A DNA stretch of 64,000 nt from Trueperella pyogenes (GTDB taxonomy: Bacteria; Actinomycetota; Actinomycetes; Actinomycetales; Actinomycetaceae), in NCBI RefSeq assembly GCF_001070855.1, contig NZ_JVLH01000013.1, forward strand, positions 1-64,000. The letters are read 5' to 3'. This document shows, in pieces, positions 33,729-42,501 of this stretch. The notes beneath the pieces were generated by a model. That model was given only the letters and a program-made list of their open reading frames with translations. It had not been told where the DNA came from and did no database searches. The translations under genes and the position numbers were made by a program. Every line of letters begins with the position of its first letter. Within the stretch, counting starts at the first letter, position 1.

Positions 33729-36460
33729 GTCCAAAGCGAAAAAGACGCCGCGCGAGTATGGAGGCCGCCAAGCCACAAGAATCTTCCTGGTCACCAGCAG
33801 AAGGAATGGCTCAGTTTCGACGGCAGCAAAAGATTGATCGATCTTTTAGAAGCCGCTACGTAGAGGGCTTGAGCTTCACTCCTGATCACTTCCAAATCCA
33901 AGCGATGGACGCTCTAGAAGCTGGCCACAGTGTACTGGTTGCGGCACCTACCGGTGCCGGGAAGACAGTTGTCGGCGAATTTGCCGTCGCGCTCTCGCTT
34001 TCGACGGGTTCACGCGCCTTCTACACAACGCCGATTAAGGCATTATCAAATCAGAAGTTTACTGATTTTCAGAAGCGCTACGGCGAAGCACGCGTTGGTC
34101 TGTTGACTGGGGATACATCGATTAATCCTGATGCTCCCATAATCGTCATGACTACCGAGGTCCTGCGCAACATGATTTATATGGGGGCAGACCTGTCCAA
34201 CTTGAGTCACGTTGTGCTGGATGAAGTTCATTATCTAGCCGACCGTTTTCGTGGACCCGTCTGGGAAGAAGTGCTGATCCATCTTCCTCAACATACAAAG
34301 GTCATTGCTCTTTCAGCGACAGTGTCGAATGCCGAAGAATTCGGAGAATGGATTGGCCAAGTTCGAGGGTCTTGCGATGTCATTATTTCCGAGACTCGAC
34401 CGGTCCCTCTATTCCAGCACATGCTCGTCGATGGAGAGCTTTACGACGTCTATGCTCCATCGCGGAGGGGCTCTGGACAATCTCAGCGTTTGAACCCAGA
34501 ACTCCTCTATGCCTGCTCTCCGCAAGGTCGGCGCGCTCATCAACGGCGTTTCCGTTCGCGTCCCGCGACTGTTATTACCCTTGATCGTGCCAATCTGCTT
34601 CCCGCAATCGTTTTTATCTTCTCACGGGCCGGGTGTGAGGATGCTGTTCGCGAAGTCATCGCCTCGGGTGTCACTTTGACGAACCGATCCCAAGCAGAGC
34701 GGATCCGGCGTATCGCAGAGGAAGCCACAGCGATGATTCCTCCCGAGGATTACGCTGTTTTAGGTATCGACTCTTGGATTAAAGCTCTGGAACGAGGCAT
34801 TGCGGCTCACCATGCCGGTTTGCTACCCCTGATGAAAGAAACCGTCGAAAAGTTGTTCTCGATGGGGCTTATTCGTCTTGTCTATGCGACAGAAACACTT
34901 GCACTGGGAATCAATATGCCTGCGCGTTCGGTGGTCATTGAGTCGCTCCAGAAGTGGAACGGTGTCGAACACGTACGTTTATCTGCCGGTGAGTTTACGC
35001 AGTTATCTGGCCGTGCGGGACGACGTGGTATTGATACTGAAGGCCACGTCGTTGTCAGCGGACGAAGGGATATCTCCCCCGAGGAAGTTGCCGCTTCGGC
35101 CTCGAAACGAACATACCCACTGGTTAGTGCTTTCCACCCGACCTACAACATGGTTGTCAATCTTCTTGCGCATTCGACACGTAAGGCGACGCGCAAGGTT
35201 TTAGAATCCTCTTTTGCACAATTTCAAGCCGATTCTTCGGTCGTCCATCTCGCCCAAAGCGCACGCGCATTAGAACGTGAATTGGATTCCCTAGGAGAGG
35301 GAGTTGATTGCTCTCTGGGGAACGCTCAGGAGTATTTTTCAATGCGTGATCGGCTCGCACGTATGGAGAAAGAAGCCTCTCGAGAGCGTAGCCTCCAGCG
35401 AAAGCAACAGGATCAGGAACTTTTCCGTTCGCTGAAGCCCGGGCAGGTCTTCGACATTGGTACTAAGCGGAAGGTGCATCGCTACCTGGTCTTGGAGCTT
35501 CAGCACTCCGCTGGCCTTCGCCCGCTGCTTCGTACTTTGGGCGCCGATGCCAGGTTGCATACTCTGAGCGTAGATGACTTCTCGGGTGCACTTGAGCTCG
35601 TTGCAAGCCTTCGAGTTCCTCCCTCCGAAGCGTTGCGTCGTCACCGTGGACGTGAGGAATGGGCACAACGGATCCGGACCCTTCGATCTGAGGCAAAGAG
35701 GGGCCGGAGACCTCTTGATTCGCTTCCGATTGATGTAGAGATTTCTCAACTTCGCACGGCGATTAAGTCGCATCCCGTACACTCGTGTCCACATCGCGAG
35801 GAACATGCACGTGCCGGCCATACCTGGGCGCGAAAGAATGCCGAGTACGAGAAGCTTCTCAAACGAATCGATGGGCGCACGAACTCGGTTGCACAACAAT
35901 TTGACCGCGTATGCGAAGTCCTTGATCAAATGGGGTTCCTGAAAAATGATCTTGTGACAGATTCTGGACAACTGCTGCGTCGTATTTTTGGTGATCGTGA
36001 TCTGATCGTTGTTGAAGCCCTTAGACGTGGTGTGTGGGATCATCTTTCGGCGCCCGAACTCGCTGCAATTGTTTCAACGTGTGTTTACCAATCTCGAGGC
36101 GAAGAATCAGCTGCGGTTGAACCCTGGACGGCTGCATCAGGCGCGTTGGCGCATGCATGGGAAGCAACGCTTGCGCTGTCACAGGCGGTGATGTCAGTGG
36201 AGAAGAGTGTCGGAGTTCCTCAATCTCCAGAGCTCGATCCAGGGCTTGCTCAGGCAGTGATGGCATGGGCAAATGGGGCAACTTTGACGACCGCCATCTG
36301 GGGGACGCCACTTCTCGCAGGTGATTTTGTTCGCTGGATTCGGCAGGTAGTGGATCTTCTCGACCAGATTGCCCATGTTGCTTCTGCAGAAACTTCAACG
36401 GTTGCTCGTCAGGCGCGAAGACTGATTCTGAGAGGAGTTGTCTCTTGGGAAGGGGAGTAA
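33725..36460 (+). CDS. helY: Ski2-like ATP-dependent helicase HelY
   Basis: 911 residues, close to the usual size. Helicase motifs: APTGAGKTVV (Walker A), TTPIKALSNQK, LDEVHYL (DEVH box), LSATVSN, IVFIFSRAGC, and QLSGRAGRRGID (motif VI). The C-terminal half is the DSHCT/Ski2-type arch and ratchet region. Probably acts on RNA or DNA structures; exact substrate is undetermined. GTG 33725 overlaps the pafC stop with GGAGCGAGG upstream. lnt starts inside its 3' end. Confidence 0.93.
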   Translation: MSPKRKRRRASMEAAKPQESSWSPAEGMAQFRRQQKIDRSFRSRYVEGLSFTPDHFQIQAMDALEAGHSVLVAAPTGAGKTVVGEFAVALSLSTGSRAFYTTPIKALSNQKFTDFQKRYGEARVGLLTGDTSINPDAPIIVMTTEVLRNMIYMGADLSNLSHVVLDEVHYLADRFRGPVWEEVLIHLPQHTKVIALSATVSNAEEFGEWIGQVRGSCDVIISETRPVPLFQHMLVDGELYDVYAPSRRGSGQSQRLNPELLYACSPQGRRAHQRRFRSRPATVITLDRANLLPAIVFIFSRAGCEDAVREVIASGVTLTNRSQAERIRRIAEEATAMIPPEDYAVLGIDSWIKALERGIAAHHAGLLPLMKETVEKLFSMGLIRLVYATETLALGINMPARSVVIESLQKWNGVEHVRLSAGEFTQLSGRAGRRGIDTEGHVVVSGRRDISPEEVAASASKRTYPLVSAFHPTYNMVVNLLAHSTRKATRKVLESSFAQFQADSSVVHLAQSARALERELDSLGEGVDCSLGNAQEYFSMRDRLARMEKEASRERSLQRKQQDQELFRSLKPGQVFDIGTKRKVHRYLVLELQHSAGLRPLLRTLGADARLHTLSVDDFSGALELVASLRVPPSEALRRHRGREEWAQRIRTLRSEAKRGRRPLDSLPIDVEISQLRTAIKSHPVHSCPHREEHARAGHTWARKNAEYEKLLKRIDGRTNSVAQQFDRVCEVLDQMGFLKNDLVTDSGQLLRRIFGDRDLIVVEALRRGVWDHLSAPELAAIVSTCVYQSRGEESAAVEPWTAASGALAHAWEATLALSQAVMSVEKSVGVPQSPELDPGLAQAVMAWANGATLTTAIWGTPLLAGDFVRWIRQVVDLLDQIAHVASAETSTVARQARRLILRGVVSWEGE

Positions 36461-38031
36461 AGACGGGCCCTCAGAAGAGGTTAAAACGAGGGTTCCAAGG
36501 CACCGTTATTGACCTTATGCTGTGCTTAATTGCCGGCATTGGTCTGTGGGCAGCCTTTCCCGATATTTCGCTTCCTCTTCTAATAATCCCATCCTTTGCA
36601 TTGCTGCTTTCTCGTGTTGATCGTGTCGGCGCGTGGAGGGCTTTCGTCTACATGCTGATTTGTGGGATTGCCTTCTGGCTATTGCTTATTCCGTGGACTA
36701 TTCAGGCGACAGGCGGTAGCAAGCTGCCATGGATTGCTTTGAGTTTTGTGGAAGCGCTCTTCTTCGCTGTGTGGGGCTCACTTGAGAGTGGTCTTATGCG
36801 ACTTTCGTGGGCGAGGTCCGCTGTGGGGCAAGCGTGTGTGACTGCCGTTTCCTGGGTTGGTATAGAACAACTTCGTTCCCATTTTCCGTGGTCGGGCTTC
36901 CCATGGGGGAATTTGGCATACCCACAGGTTGCGACGCCTCTGGGGCGTCTTGCTCCTTGGGGTGGGGAAGTGCTCGTGAGCGCTGTGGTTGTCGTCTGCG
37001 CAGTGCTACTACGACGAAGTTTTGATTTTTCGCGCGAGGATCAACAATGGTATTCACGACCTTTGTGCTTTGCGTCTGCGTGCGCCTTAGTCATTATTCC
37101 CATGGCGCTTCCGCTGCATGCCTCTCAAGAAGAAGGATCAATCAAGGTTGCTGCAATCCAAGGAAATATTGAGCTTCCTGCCCTAGAGACATACTCTCAG
37201 ATTGGGAAGGTGACTGGAAATCATGCGCGTTTGACCAGTGAGCTTGCTCAAACGGGGGAGAAGGTCGACCTGGTGGTGTGGGGCGAGTCTTCAACTGACC
37301 GCGACCCGAAATATAACCGGCTGATAGCGGACCTTATTTCTTCCTCGGCAAAGGATATTGATGCGCCAATTCTTGTCGGGATCACACGCGTAGACCAGGA
37401 TCGCCGATACAACTACATGGGAGTGTGGTACCCCGATACTGGACTGAGTGAATCCTATTACGGTAAACAGATTCCGGTACCTTTTGGGGAATACATTCCG
37501 GCACGATCGCTTGTTTCGCGGCTTGCGACCGAGGCGGCCCAGGTAGGGATTGATCTTGAAGCGGTGGATAATTCATCGCGTTTTGATGTTCACTTAGAGG
37601 ACGGTCGCACGGTTCCTCTTGCACTTGGAATCTGCTTCGAAGTGGCTTATGAAGATCTCCTTGCTGAAGGTGTCAATTCTGGTGGTCAAATTATTGTGAT
37701 CCCCTCCAACAACTATCACTTTGGGACCAGTGCGGAGGGCGCACAACAGGCGCAGATCTCACAATTTCGAGCGATCGAATTTGCCCGCTCGACTGTACAA
37801 GCATCAACGACTGGAAACTCCGTCCTAGTCAGACCCAATGGAAGCCTTCTTTCTCAAAGCGGACGGATGCAATCAGCAACGCTCACTGGTGACCTACCTC
37901 TTCGAAGTTCGGTGACATGGGCGGCACATTTTGCGCCGTATTCCGCTAAAATTAGCTGGGTGCTCACTGGAATTCTTCTGGTTGCACTTGCATTTCAAAC
38001 CATTTCTCGTTCACATAGAAAGCGCCGCTGA
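36445..38031 (+). CDS. lnt: Apolipoprotein N-acyltransferase
   Basis: 528 residues. N-terminal half with about six transmembrane helices; C-terminal half is a nitrilase-like domain. The catalytic triad is visible as Glu in VVWGESST, Lys in YYGKQIPVPFGEY and Cys in LGICFEVAYEDL. It adds the third acyl chain to lipoproteins. TTG 36445 is the start: GAGGAG lies 7 bases upstream and no ATG/GTG gives a full N-terminus. In M. tuberculosis this domain is fused to the next gene product; here they are separate genes. Confidence 0.92.
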   Translation: MGRGVKTGPQKRLKRGFQGTVIDLMLCLIAGIGLWAAFPDISLPLLIIPSFALLLSRVDRVGAWRAFVYMLICGIAFWLLLIPWTIQATGGSKLPWIALSFVEALFFAVWGSLESGLMRLSWARSAVGQACVTAVSWVGIEQLRSHFPWSGFPWGNLAYPQVATPLGRLAPWGGEVLVSAVVVVCAVLLRRSFDFSREDQQWYSRPLCFASACALVIIPMALPLHASQEEGSIKVAAIQGNIELPALETYSQIGKVTGNHARLTSELAQTGEKVDLVVWGESSTDRDPKYNRLIADLISSSAKDIDAPILVGITRVDQDRRYNYMGVWYPDTGLSESYYGKQIPVPFGEYIPARSLVSRLATEAAQVGIDLEAVDNSSRFDVHLEDGRTVPLALGICFEVAYEDLLAEGVNSGGQIIVIPSNNYHFGTSAEGAQQAQISQFRAIEFARSTVQASTTGNSVLVRPNGSLLSQSGRMQSATLTGDLPLRSSVTWAAHFAPYSAKISWVLTGILLVALAFQTISRSHRKRR

Positions 38032-38789
38032 TGACCGACTCGATGATGTATGAAACCGGCAGGGGAGTGGTGGCGGTTATTCCCACCTATTGCGAGGTTG
38101 AATCTCTGCCAGGTCTTCTCGCGCGCATCCATGAGGTGCTCCCGGAGCTCAACATTCTTATTGTTGACGACTCTTCTCCTGATGGAACGGGAGAGTGGGT
38201 CCAAGAGCGCATGAAAACTGATTCGCGCCTTCATCTGTATACGCGGCCTGCAAAGTCCGGTCTTGCTACTGCATATGTCGAGGGACTGGGACATGCCCTT
38301 GAGATGGGTTTTGACTTCCTCATCCAAATGGATGCAGATGCATCGCATCGTCCAGAAGATCTGCCCAAACTACTTGTACGAATGGCGGGACCTGATCGCC
38401 CTGATATGGTGATCGGCTCGCGGTGGGTTCCGGGCGGAAAAACGAATGGTTGGGCACCCTGGAGGGTTGCGCTGTCGCGTGCAGGCAATGCGTATATCAA
38501 TTTCTGGTTGGGAACTCGGATTAAAGATGCAACAGCGGGCCTGCGTGTTCATCGAGCCTCGTGGCTACGCGGGACTGGCATTCTCCAGAAGGTTTCAACG
38601 GTTGGTTTTGGGTTCCAAGTCGAAATGACGACTCTTGCCGAATCTATGGGGGCGACGATCGTAGAAGTTCCTATTACCTTCGATGAGCGAGAACTCGGGG
38701 AATCGAAGCTCTCCGGTGCGATCTTTGTAGAAGAGTTGGTCATGGTGACGAAGAACGGTATTAAGCGCAAATTCTCTTCTCGTCGCTGA
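38031..38789 (+). CDS. Polyprenol-phosphate mannosyltransferase (Ppm1/DPM1-like GT2)
   Basis: 252 residues, soluble GT2 glycosyltransferase. N-terminal VAVIPTYCEVESLPGLL, VDDSSPDGTGEW and the metal-binding QMDADASHRPED follow the dolichol-phosphate mannose synthase pattern. No membrane helices. It probably transfers mannose from GDP-mannose to polyprenyl phosphate for protein or lipoglycan mannosylation. The neighbour lnt matches the mycobacterial Lnt-Ppm1 fusion. ATG overlaps the lnt stop by 1 base. Confidence 0.9.
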   Translation: MTDSMMYETGRGVVAVIPTYCEVESLPGLLARIHEVLPELNILIVDDSSPDGTGEWVQERMKTDSRLHLYTRPAKSGLATAYVEGLGHALEMGFDFLIQMDADASHRPEDLPKLLVRMAGPDRPDMVIGSRWVPGGKTNGWAPWRVALSRAGNAYINFWLGTRIKDATAGLRVHRASWLRGTGILQKVSTVGFGFQVEMTTLAESMGATIVEVPITFDERELGESKLSGAIFVEELVMVTKNGIKRKFSSRR

Positions 38790-38800
38790 AAATGCACAAA

Positions 38801-38837
38801 ATAATGTGTCCCCGCCAATGTGGCGGGGACACATTAT
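38801..38837. terminator. Bidirectional terminator between ppm1-like gene and rbpA
   Basis: Perfect 16-bp stem (38801-38816 with 38822-38837) around a 5-base loop. Both convergent genes end within about 25 bases. A minus-strand TTTGTG tail and a plus-strand GTCAAGTTG tail follow; neither is a long T tract. Its outer arms repeat a palindrome found upstream of rbpA at 39323. Confidence 0.85.
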
Positions 38838-38858
38838 GTCAAGTTGTTGAGTAGTCGA

Positions 38859-39224
38859 TCAGCCCTTGCGGTAATGGCCCTCTAGGCGAAGCTTACCTTC
38901 GCGTAGAAGAGCGAGCTGTTCTTGCAGAACCTCGTTAAGTTCTTCAATTGAACGACGCTCAAGAAGCATGTCCCAGTGAGTGCGAGCGGGCTTAGCAGGC
39001 TTTTGTTCTTCATCTTCCGATGCTTCGCCAATTAGCTCAGCCATTTGTCCGCATTTGCATTCCCATGTTGCAGGCGGAGTTGCTTCGCTTGCGAAGGGAA
39101 CTTCAAAATGGTGTCCGTTTGTGCACAAGTACTTTGCTGTGAATCGATCGGCGAAGACGACGCCATCTTCAGATTCCATCGACTTTGCACCGATTTGCAT
39201 TCCGCGTAACGCGCGATCTGCCAC
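38859..39224 (-). CDS. rbpA: RNA polymerase-binding protein RbpA
   Basis: 121 residues. Essential-type actinobacterial factor that stabilises the primary sigma factor-RNA polymerase open complex. Cys34, His38, Cys56 and Cys58 can bind zinc as in Streptomyces RbpA. The C-terminal sigma-interaction block RTHWDMLLERRSIEELNEVL is intact. Starts with GTG at 39224 (GGGAGGATCAAG upstream). Confidence 0.96.
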   Translation of the reverse strand: MADRALRGMQIGAKSMESEDGVVFADRFTAKYLCTNGHHFEVPFASEATPPATWECKCGQMAELIGEASEDEEQKPAKPARTHWDMLLERRSIEELNEVLQEQLALLREGKLRLEGHYRKG

Positions 39225-39446
39225 CTTGATCCTCCCGCAGTAATAACCGAATAGTAGAAGTTTAGCTGATAAAGGGATGAACAGTGTTCTGACTCTGCTC
39301 TCGGCACACTAGCCGCAATCCGATAATGTACATTATGTCAAGTAATAGGAATTTAGAGGAGCCTTCACACTTCGTGGGCGATGAAGCCACTCTCCCATGA
39401 ATATGCGCATGAGACGTCAGCGGTTGAGTGAGCCAATGCGAAGTGA
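39225..39446 (-). promoter_or_regulatory. rbpA upstream region with a perfect 14-bp palindrome
   Basis: 222 bases without a gene. A perfect palindrome ATAATGTACATTAT lies at 39323-39336. Overlapping it, the minus strand reads TTGACA (39339-39334), a -35-like element, but no well-spaced -10 was found. TACTAT (minus strand, 39256-39251) is another -10 candidate with a poor -35. The palindrome is a likely operator or structured element for rbpA; the regulator is unknown. Confidence 0.45.
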
Positions 39447-40007
39447 TTAAGAAACCGAACGCTTCATTGCGCGACGGGCTGCAAGTTCATCAACAAGGAT
39501 GTTTTCTTCAGCTCGCTCGCTAGGAAGTTCAGCCAGAGAACCTTCGAGTTCACGCCAGACGCGTCCGACAGCGATTCCAAACACGCCTTGACCGCCTTGA
39601 AGTAGGTCAATAACTTCATCCGTCGAGGTGCACTCGTAGACCGATGCACCGTCACTCATCAAGGTGATGGAGGCAAGATCATCAACACCGCGACGGTGAA
39701 GTTGAGTCACTGCAGTGCGAACTTGCTGAAGAGATACCCCAGCGTCAAGAAGCTTCTTGACGATCTTCAGGACAAGAATGTCCTTGAATGAATACAAACG
39801 CTGAGATCCCGAGCCTTTAGCCGCACGGACTGAAGGCTGAAGCAAGCCGGTGCGCGCCCAGTAATCGAGCTGACGGTAGGTAATTCCAACTGCCGCACAG
39901 GCGACAGGGCCTCGGTAACCAACATCGTCACCATCGCGCCCCTCCAAAGGGTCGCCAAAGAGCATAGGCTGACGCCCCTGCATGCTACCCAGCGGTTCTG
40001 CGCTCAC
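39447..40007 (-). CDS. MerR-family transcriptional regulator (Rv1830-like)
   Basis: 186 residues. Winged helix of the MerR type at about 30-110 (CAAVGITYRQLDYWARTGLLQP; SQRLYSFKDILVLKIVKKLLDAGVS). GTG 40007 is 6 bases after AAGGAG; longer in-frame starts lack a site. It ends an operon with garA and another MerR gene, the order known from mycobacteria around garA (Rv1827-Rv1830). The effector is unknown; no ligand-binding cysteines typical of metal-sensing MerR are obvious. Confidence 0.86.
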   Translation of the reverse strand: MSAEPLGSMQGRQPMLFGDPLEGRDGDDVGYRGPVACAAVGITYRQLDYWARTGLLQPSVRAAKGSGSQRLYSFKDILVLKIVKKLLDAGVSLQQVRTAVTQLHRRGVDDLASITLMSDGASVYECTSTDEVIDLLQGGQGVFGIAVGRVWRELEGSLAELPSERAEENILVDELAARRAMKRSVS

Positions 40008-40110
40008 GAATGCTCCTTGTTTGAGGAATGACCGAACTGAAATTAGATTACGAAGTTGAAGCTTGCCGGTCAATGAACGACACGGCGAGCCTTCAAGTTC
40101 AAGTTGAAGG

Positions 40111-40869
40111 TTACGCCCCTCCGTCGGTCAATTGCGACAAAGCTACTCGCAACATCTCGTGATGAAGCTGCGCAAACCTCTCCCCTAGCTCCAGGCGTCG
40201 GCTGTTCTGCCGTTCGCGATCAATTGCTCGATCACGAGGAGTCTGGGATAGGACTGTCTGATCGATAAGATCAGCGCTTCGCTCAGCGCCGTGACGCACC
40301 GAGCGCAAGGTGCGAGCATCAACTCCCAGGGCCTCGAGCTCACGAATCTGCAAAATTACTTGAACACTTCGCGAGGGAAAATAACCAGCAATGTCGGGAG
40401 TGACCAAACCAAGAGACACGTAGCGTTCAATCGCTGCAAGTTCGCAACCCGTCAGATCCGCAAGGTCTGCAGCGGGAATCGAGCGACGATTCCCCAAAGA
40501 AACAACTTTGCCTTCTGAAGCAACGACCTGGGCTGCGCGTCGACGGGAGACTTCGTGCCCTGCATCAAGTGCTCGAAGCTGATCACGAATCACATCAAGA
40601 GGCGAATAGGAATCGCGCTGAGAAGCCAAAACGTAGCGGAGACGTTCAAGGTCAGCTTGGGAATACTTACGATACCCAGCAGAAGTACGTGCAGGGACTA
40701 CAAGCCCCTTGTCTTCGAGGAAACGTACCTTTGACTGCGTGATTGCAGGAAACTCAGCCTTGAGGCGTTCAACCAGCTGACCGATTGAAAGCTCTGGCTC
40801 ACGACTAATTCCGCGCGGCCAGGGTTCAACAATTTCTTCCGAGGCCTTGCGCTGAGCGCGCGCGCTCAT
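40111..40869 (-). CDS. MerR-family transcriptional regulator (Rv1828-like)
   Basis: 252 residues. The N-terminal part has the unusual first helix block LSIGQLVERLKAEFPAITQS and then KVRFLEDKGLVVPART and GYRKYSQADLERLRY, the MerR DNA-binding motif. The C-terminal part includes a helical segment (AAIERYVSLGLVTPDIAGYF) resembling a second HTH-like fold. The ATG at 40869 overlaps the garA stop. No ligand is inferred. Confidence 0.87.
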   Translation of the reverse strand: MSARAQRKASEEIVEPWPRGISREPELSIGQLVERLKAEFPAITQSKVRFLEDKGLVVPARTSAGYRKYSQADLERLRYVLASQRDSYSPLDVIRDQLRALDAGHEVSRRRAAQVVASEGKVVSLGNRRSIPAADLADLTGCELAAIERYVSLGLVTPDIAGYFPSRSVQVILQIRELEALGVDARTLRSVRHGAERSADLIDQTVLSQTPRDRAIDRERQNSRRLELGERFAQLHHEMLRVALSQLTDGGA

Positions 40870-41300
40870 TGTGCGTTAGGTGAGGGCTGGTAGGTCAGGC
40901 GGTACTTGCCAATCTGTACCTCGTCTCCAGCGTGGAGCTCAACCTGCTCAACACGTTCACGATTGACATAGGTACCATTGAGCGAGCCAGAATCGCGGAC
41001 GGTATGTCCGCCATCCCGAGACAAGAACTGGCAATGCTTGCGTGAGACAGTGACGTCGTCCAAGAAGATATCTGCACGAGGCGAACGACCTGCATTTGTC
41101 ACTTCCGCATCCAAGAGGAATCGCGCGCCCGAATTAGGTCCGCGTTGAACAATGAGAAGTGCAGAGCCGGCAGGAAGAGCATTGACTGCGTCCTGATCGC
41201 GCGCGGACAAAGGCATAGGCGCGTCAGCGACTTCCTCAACAGTATTCAGGCTGAAGACCGAAGTTGCAGTCGGGTCAAACTCTTGGCTCTGGTTTTCCAT
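40866..41300 (-). CDS. garA: FHA-domain protein GarA/OdhI-like
   Basis: 144 residues. The N-terminal tail carries a phosphorylatable TATSVFSL element (T11-F16); the FHA domain (about 60-144) has GRSPRADIFLDD, SRKHCQF and DSGSLNGTYVN. In Mycobacterium and Corynebacterium the protein inhibits 2-oxoglutarate dehydrogenase and regulates glutamate metabolism, switched by serine/threonine kinases. The mycobacterial motif is ETTSVF; here the first Thr of the pair is Ala12, so only the second phospho-site (T13) remains. ATG 41300 is 7 bases after GGAG; an upstream in-frame start lacks a site. Confidence 0.91.
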   Translation of the reverse strand: MENQSQEFDPTATSVFSLNTVEEVADAPMPLSARDQDAVNALPAGSALLIVQRGPNSGARFLLDAEVTNAGRSPRADIFLDDVTVSRKHCQFLSRDGGHTVRDSGSLNGTYVNRERVEQVELHAGDEVQIGKYRLTYQPSPNAQ

Positions 41301-41367
41301 TACTCGCTCCAGTTCTGAGGGACAACAGCAACAGTATAGTGTGGCGGCCCAGTGTTCGCGAAGGCTT

Positions 41368-42165
41368 TTAACCGATTTGCTTTGCAAATTCCGGTGATTT
41401 GGGTGTCGAAATCGTGGTGATCTTCAGGTCTTTCATCTGCGTGATTGTTACTGAAGCACCCTTTGCGCGCATCTGAGCCGCACTACCTGCTTGAATTTCT
41501 AGGGCCGTAGAAATGGTCTGTGAATCACCAATGACTTTCCATACGTATGGGCTTGAAAGGGCCTGTCCGTCCACGCTGATTACTCCCCCGTCACTGGTGA
41601 AACTCGATGATACAGTGACGCGATGGCCGTTAATTTCAGCGGCTTCGGAACCAGCATTTCGGAGTTCACCCAACGCCATTACAAAATGAGTTGCACTCAA
41701 AGAATGTGCGGGGTCGCTGATAATCATCTCGATTCCAGGACCATGGACAGCGACCTGCCCAGAGTTAATTTTTGCCTGCTCTTCAGCTTTCTTCGCAGCA
41801 TTCGCTGCGGCCTCTTCTTTTTGAGATTCGTCCTCAAGCTGACTGACTTGGGATTCCAGCTTCCCTCGTTCAACACGAAGGTTTTGTTCCTGGACAGAAA
41901 GATTGTCGAGCAGTTCAACTAGTTCTTCCTGACTAAGCGAGGTGAGCGGATCTGTTCGTTGTGCTCGAACTTGAGTGACCAAGGCAATCCCAAGAATTAG
42001 GCAGATAACAAACAGCAAAAGATGCGTTCCTCGAGGCATCGCCAATATCGCCGCTTTGAGGCGCATACCCAAGGGTTTTACCGAGGAGTCGTTGAGTGCC
42101 TTCTCCCCCGCTTCACCCGTCTCGGTCCGGGGAGTCGCTTGGCTCTTTTTCGCGTGCTGTCCCAT
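41368..42165 (-). CDS. DUF881 membrane-anchored protein
   Basis: 265 residues. Charged N-terminus, one transmembrane helix (about 48-66), a coiled coil (about 70-130, with QSEEL-like and KKAEEQ heptads), then the DUF881 domain ending in a KITTISTPKS stretch. The domain is found in actinobacteria and firmicutes beside sbp and cell-division genes. Function unknown, probably at the cell surface. It is the third gene of the DUF881-DUF1290-DUF881 set. Confidence 0.83.
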   Translation of the reverse strand: MGQHAKKSQATPRTETGEAGEKALNDSSVKPLGMRLKAAILAMPRGTHLLLFVICLILGIALVTQVRAQRTDPLTSLSQEELVELLDNLSVQEQNLRVERGKLESQVSQLEDESQKEEAAANAAKKAEEQAKINSGQVAVHGPGIEMIISDPAHSLSATHFVMALGELRNAGSEAAEINGHRVTVSSSFTSDGGVISVDGQALSSPYVWKVIGDSQTISTALEIQAGSAAQMRAKGASVTITQMKDLKITTISTPKSPEFAKQIG

Positions 42166-42167
42166 TC

Positions 42168-42500
42168 TCAGGCCTTAAAAATCAATCGACGGATCGAGGC
42201 AGTGTTCGAGAAAATACGAATTCCGAGAACCACAACGACTGCAGTTGTCATTGCTGAGCCAACGCCCAATTGCGTCCCCAAGAACACCAATAGGCAAGCG
42301 ACCACGACGTTCCAGAAAAAGGACATGACAAAAACGCGGTCTTGAAATGTCCCTTCAAGCCAAGCTCTGCCTGCACCGAGAAGGGCATCGAGGCCGGCAA
42401 CAACGGCCACCGGCAGGAAGGGCTGAAGCCATGTGGGGACAGTGGGGTCGATGAGGACGCCAACGACAATTCCAAATATCAGACCAAGAACTGCTAACAC
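42168..42500 (-). CDS. DUF1290 (Sbp-like) small integral membrane protein
   Basis: 110 residues, about three or four hydrophobic helices, with the conserved LPFVAVAGLDALLGAGRA-like block (LPVAVVAGLDALLG). Related to B. subtilis Sbp. GTG 42500 was chosen because GAGG lies 7 bases upstream and the product starts at the first helix; an upstream GTG at 42527 overlaps the previous gene. Function unknown. Confidence 0.82.
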   Translation of the reverse strand: MLAVLGLIFGIVVGVLIDPTVPTWLQPFLPVAVVAGLDALLGAGRAWLEGTFQDRVFVMSFFWNVVVACLLVFLGTQLGVGSAMTTAVVVVLGIRIFSNTASIRRLIFKA

Positions 42501-42501
42501 C

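Noticed and set aside
35339-36043. Minus-strand open frame of 234 codons inside helY
   Set aside because: Antisense to the conserved helY helicase; no motifs, no ribosome-binding site.
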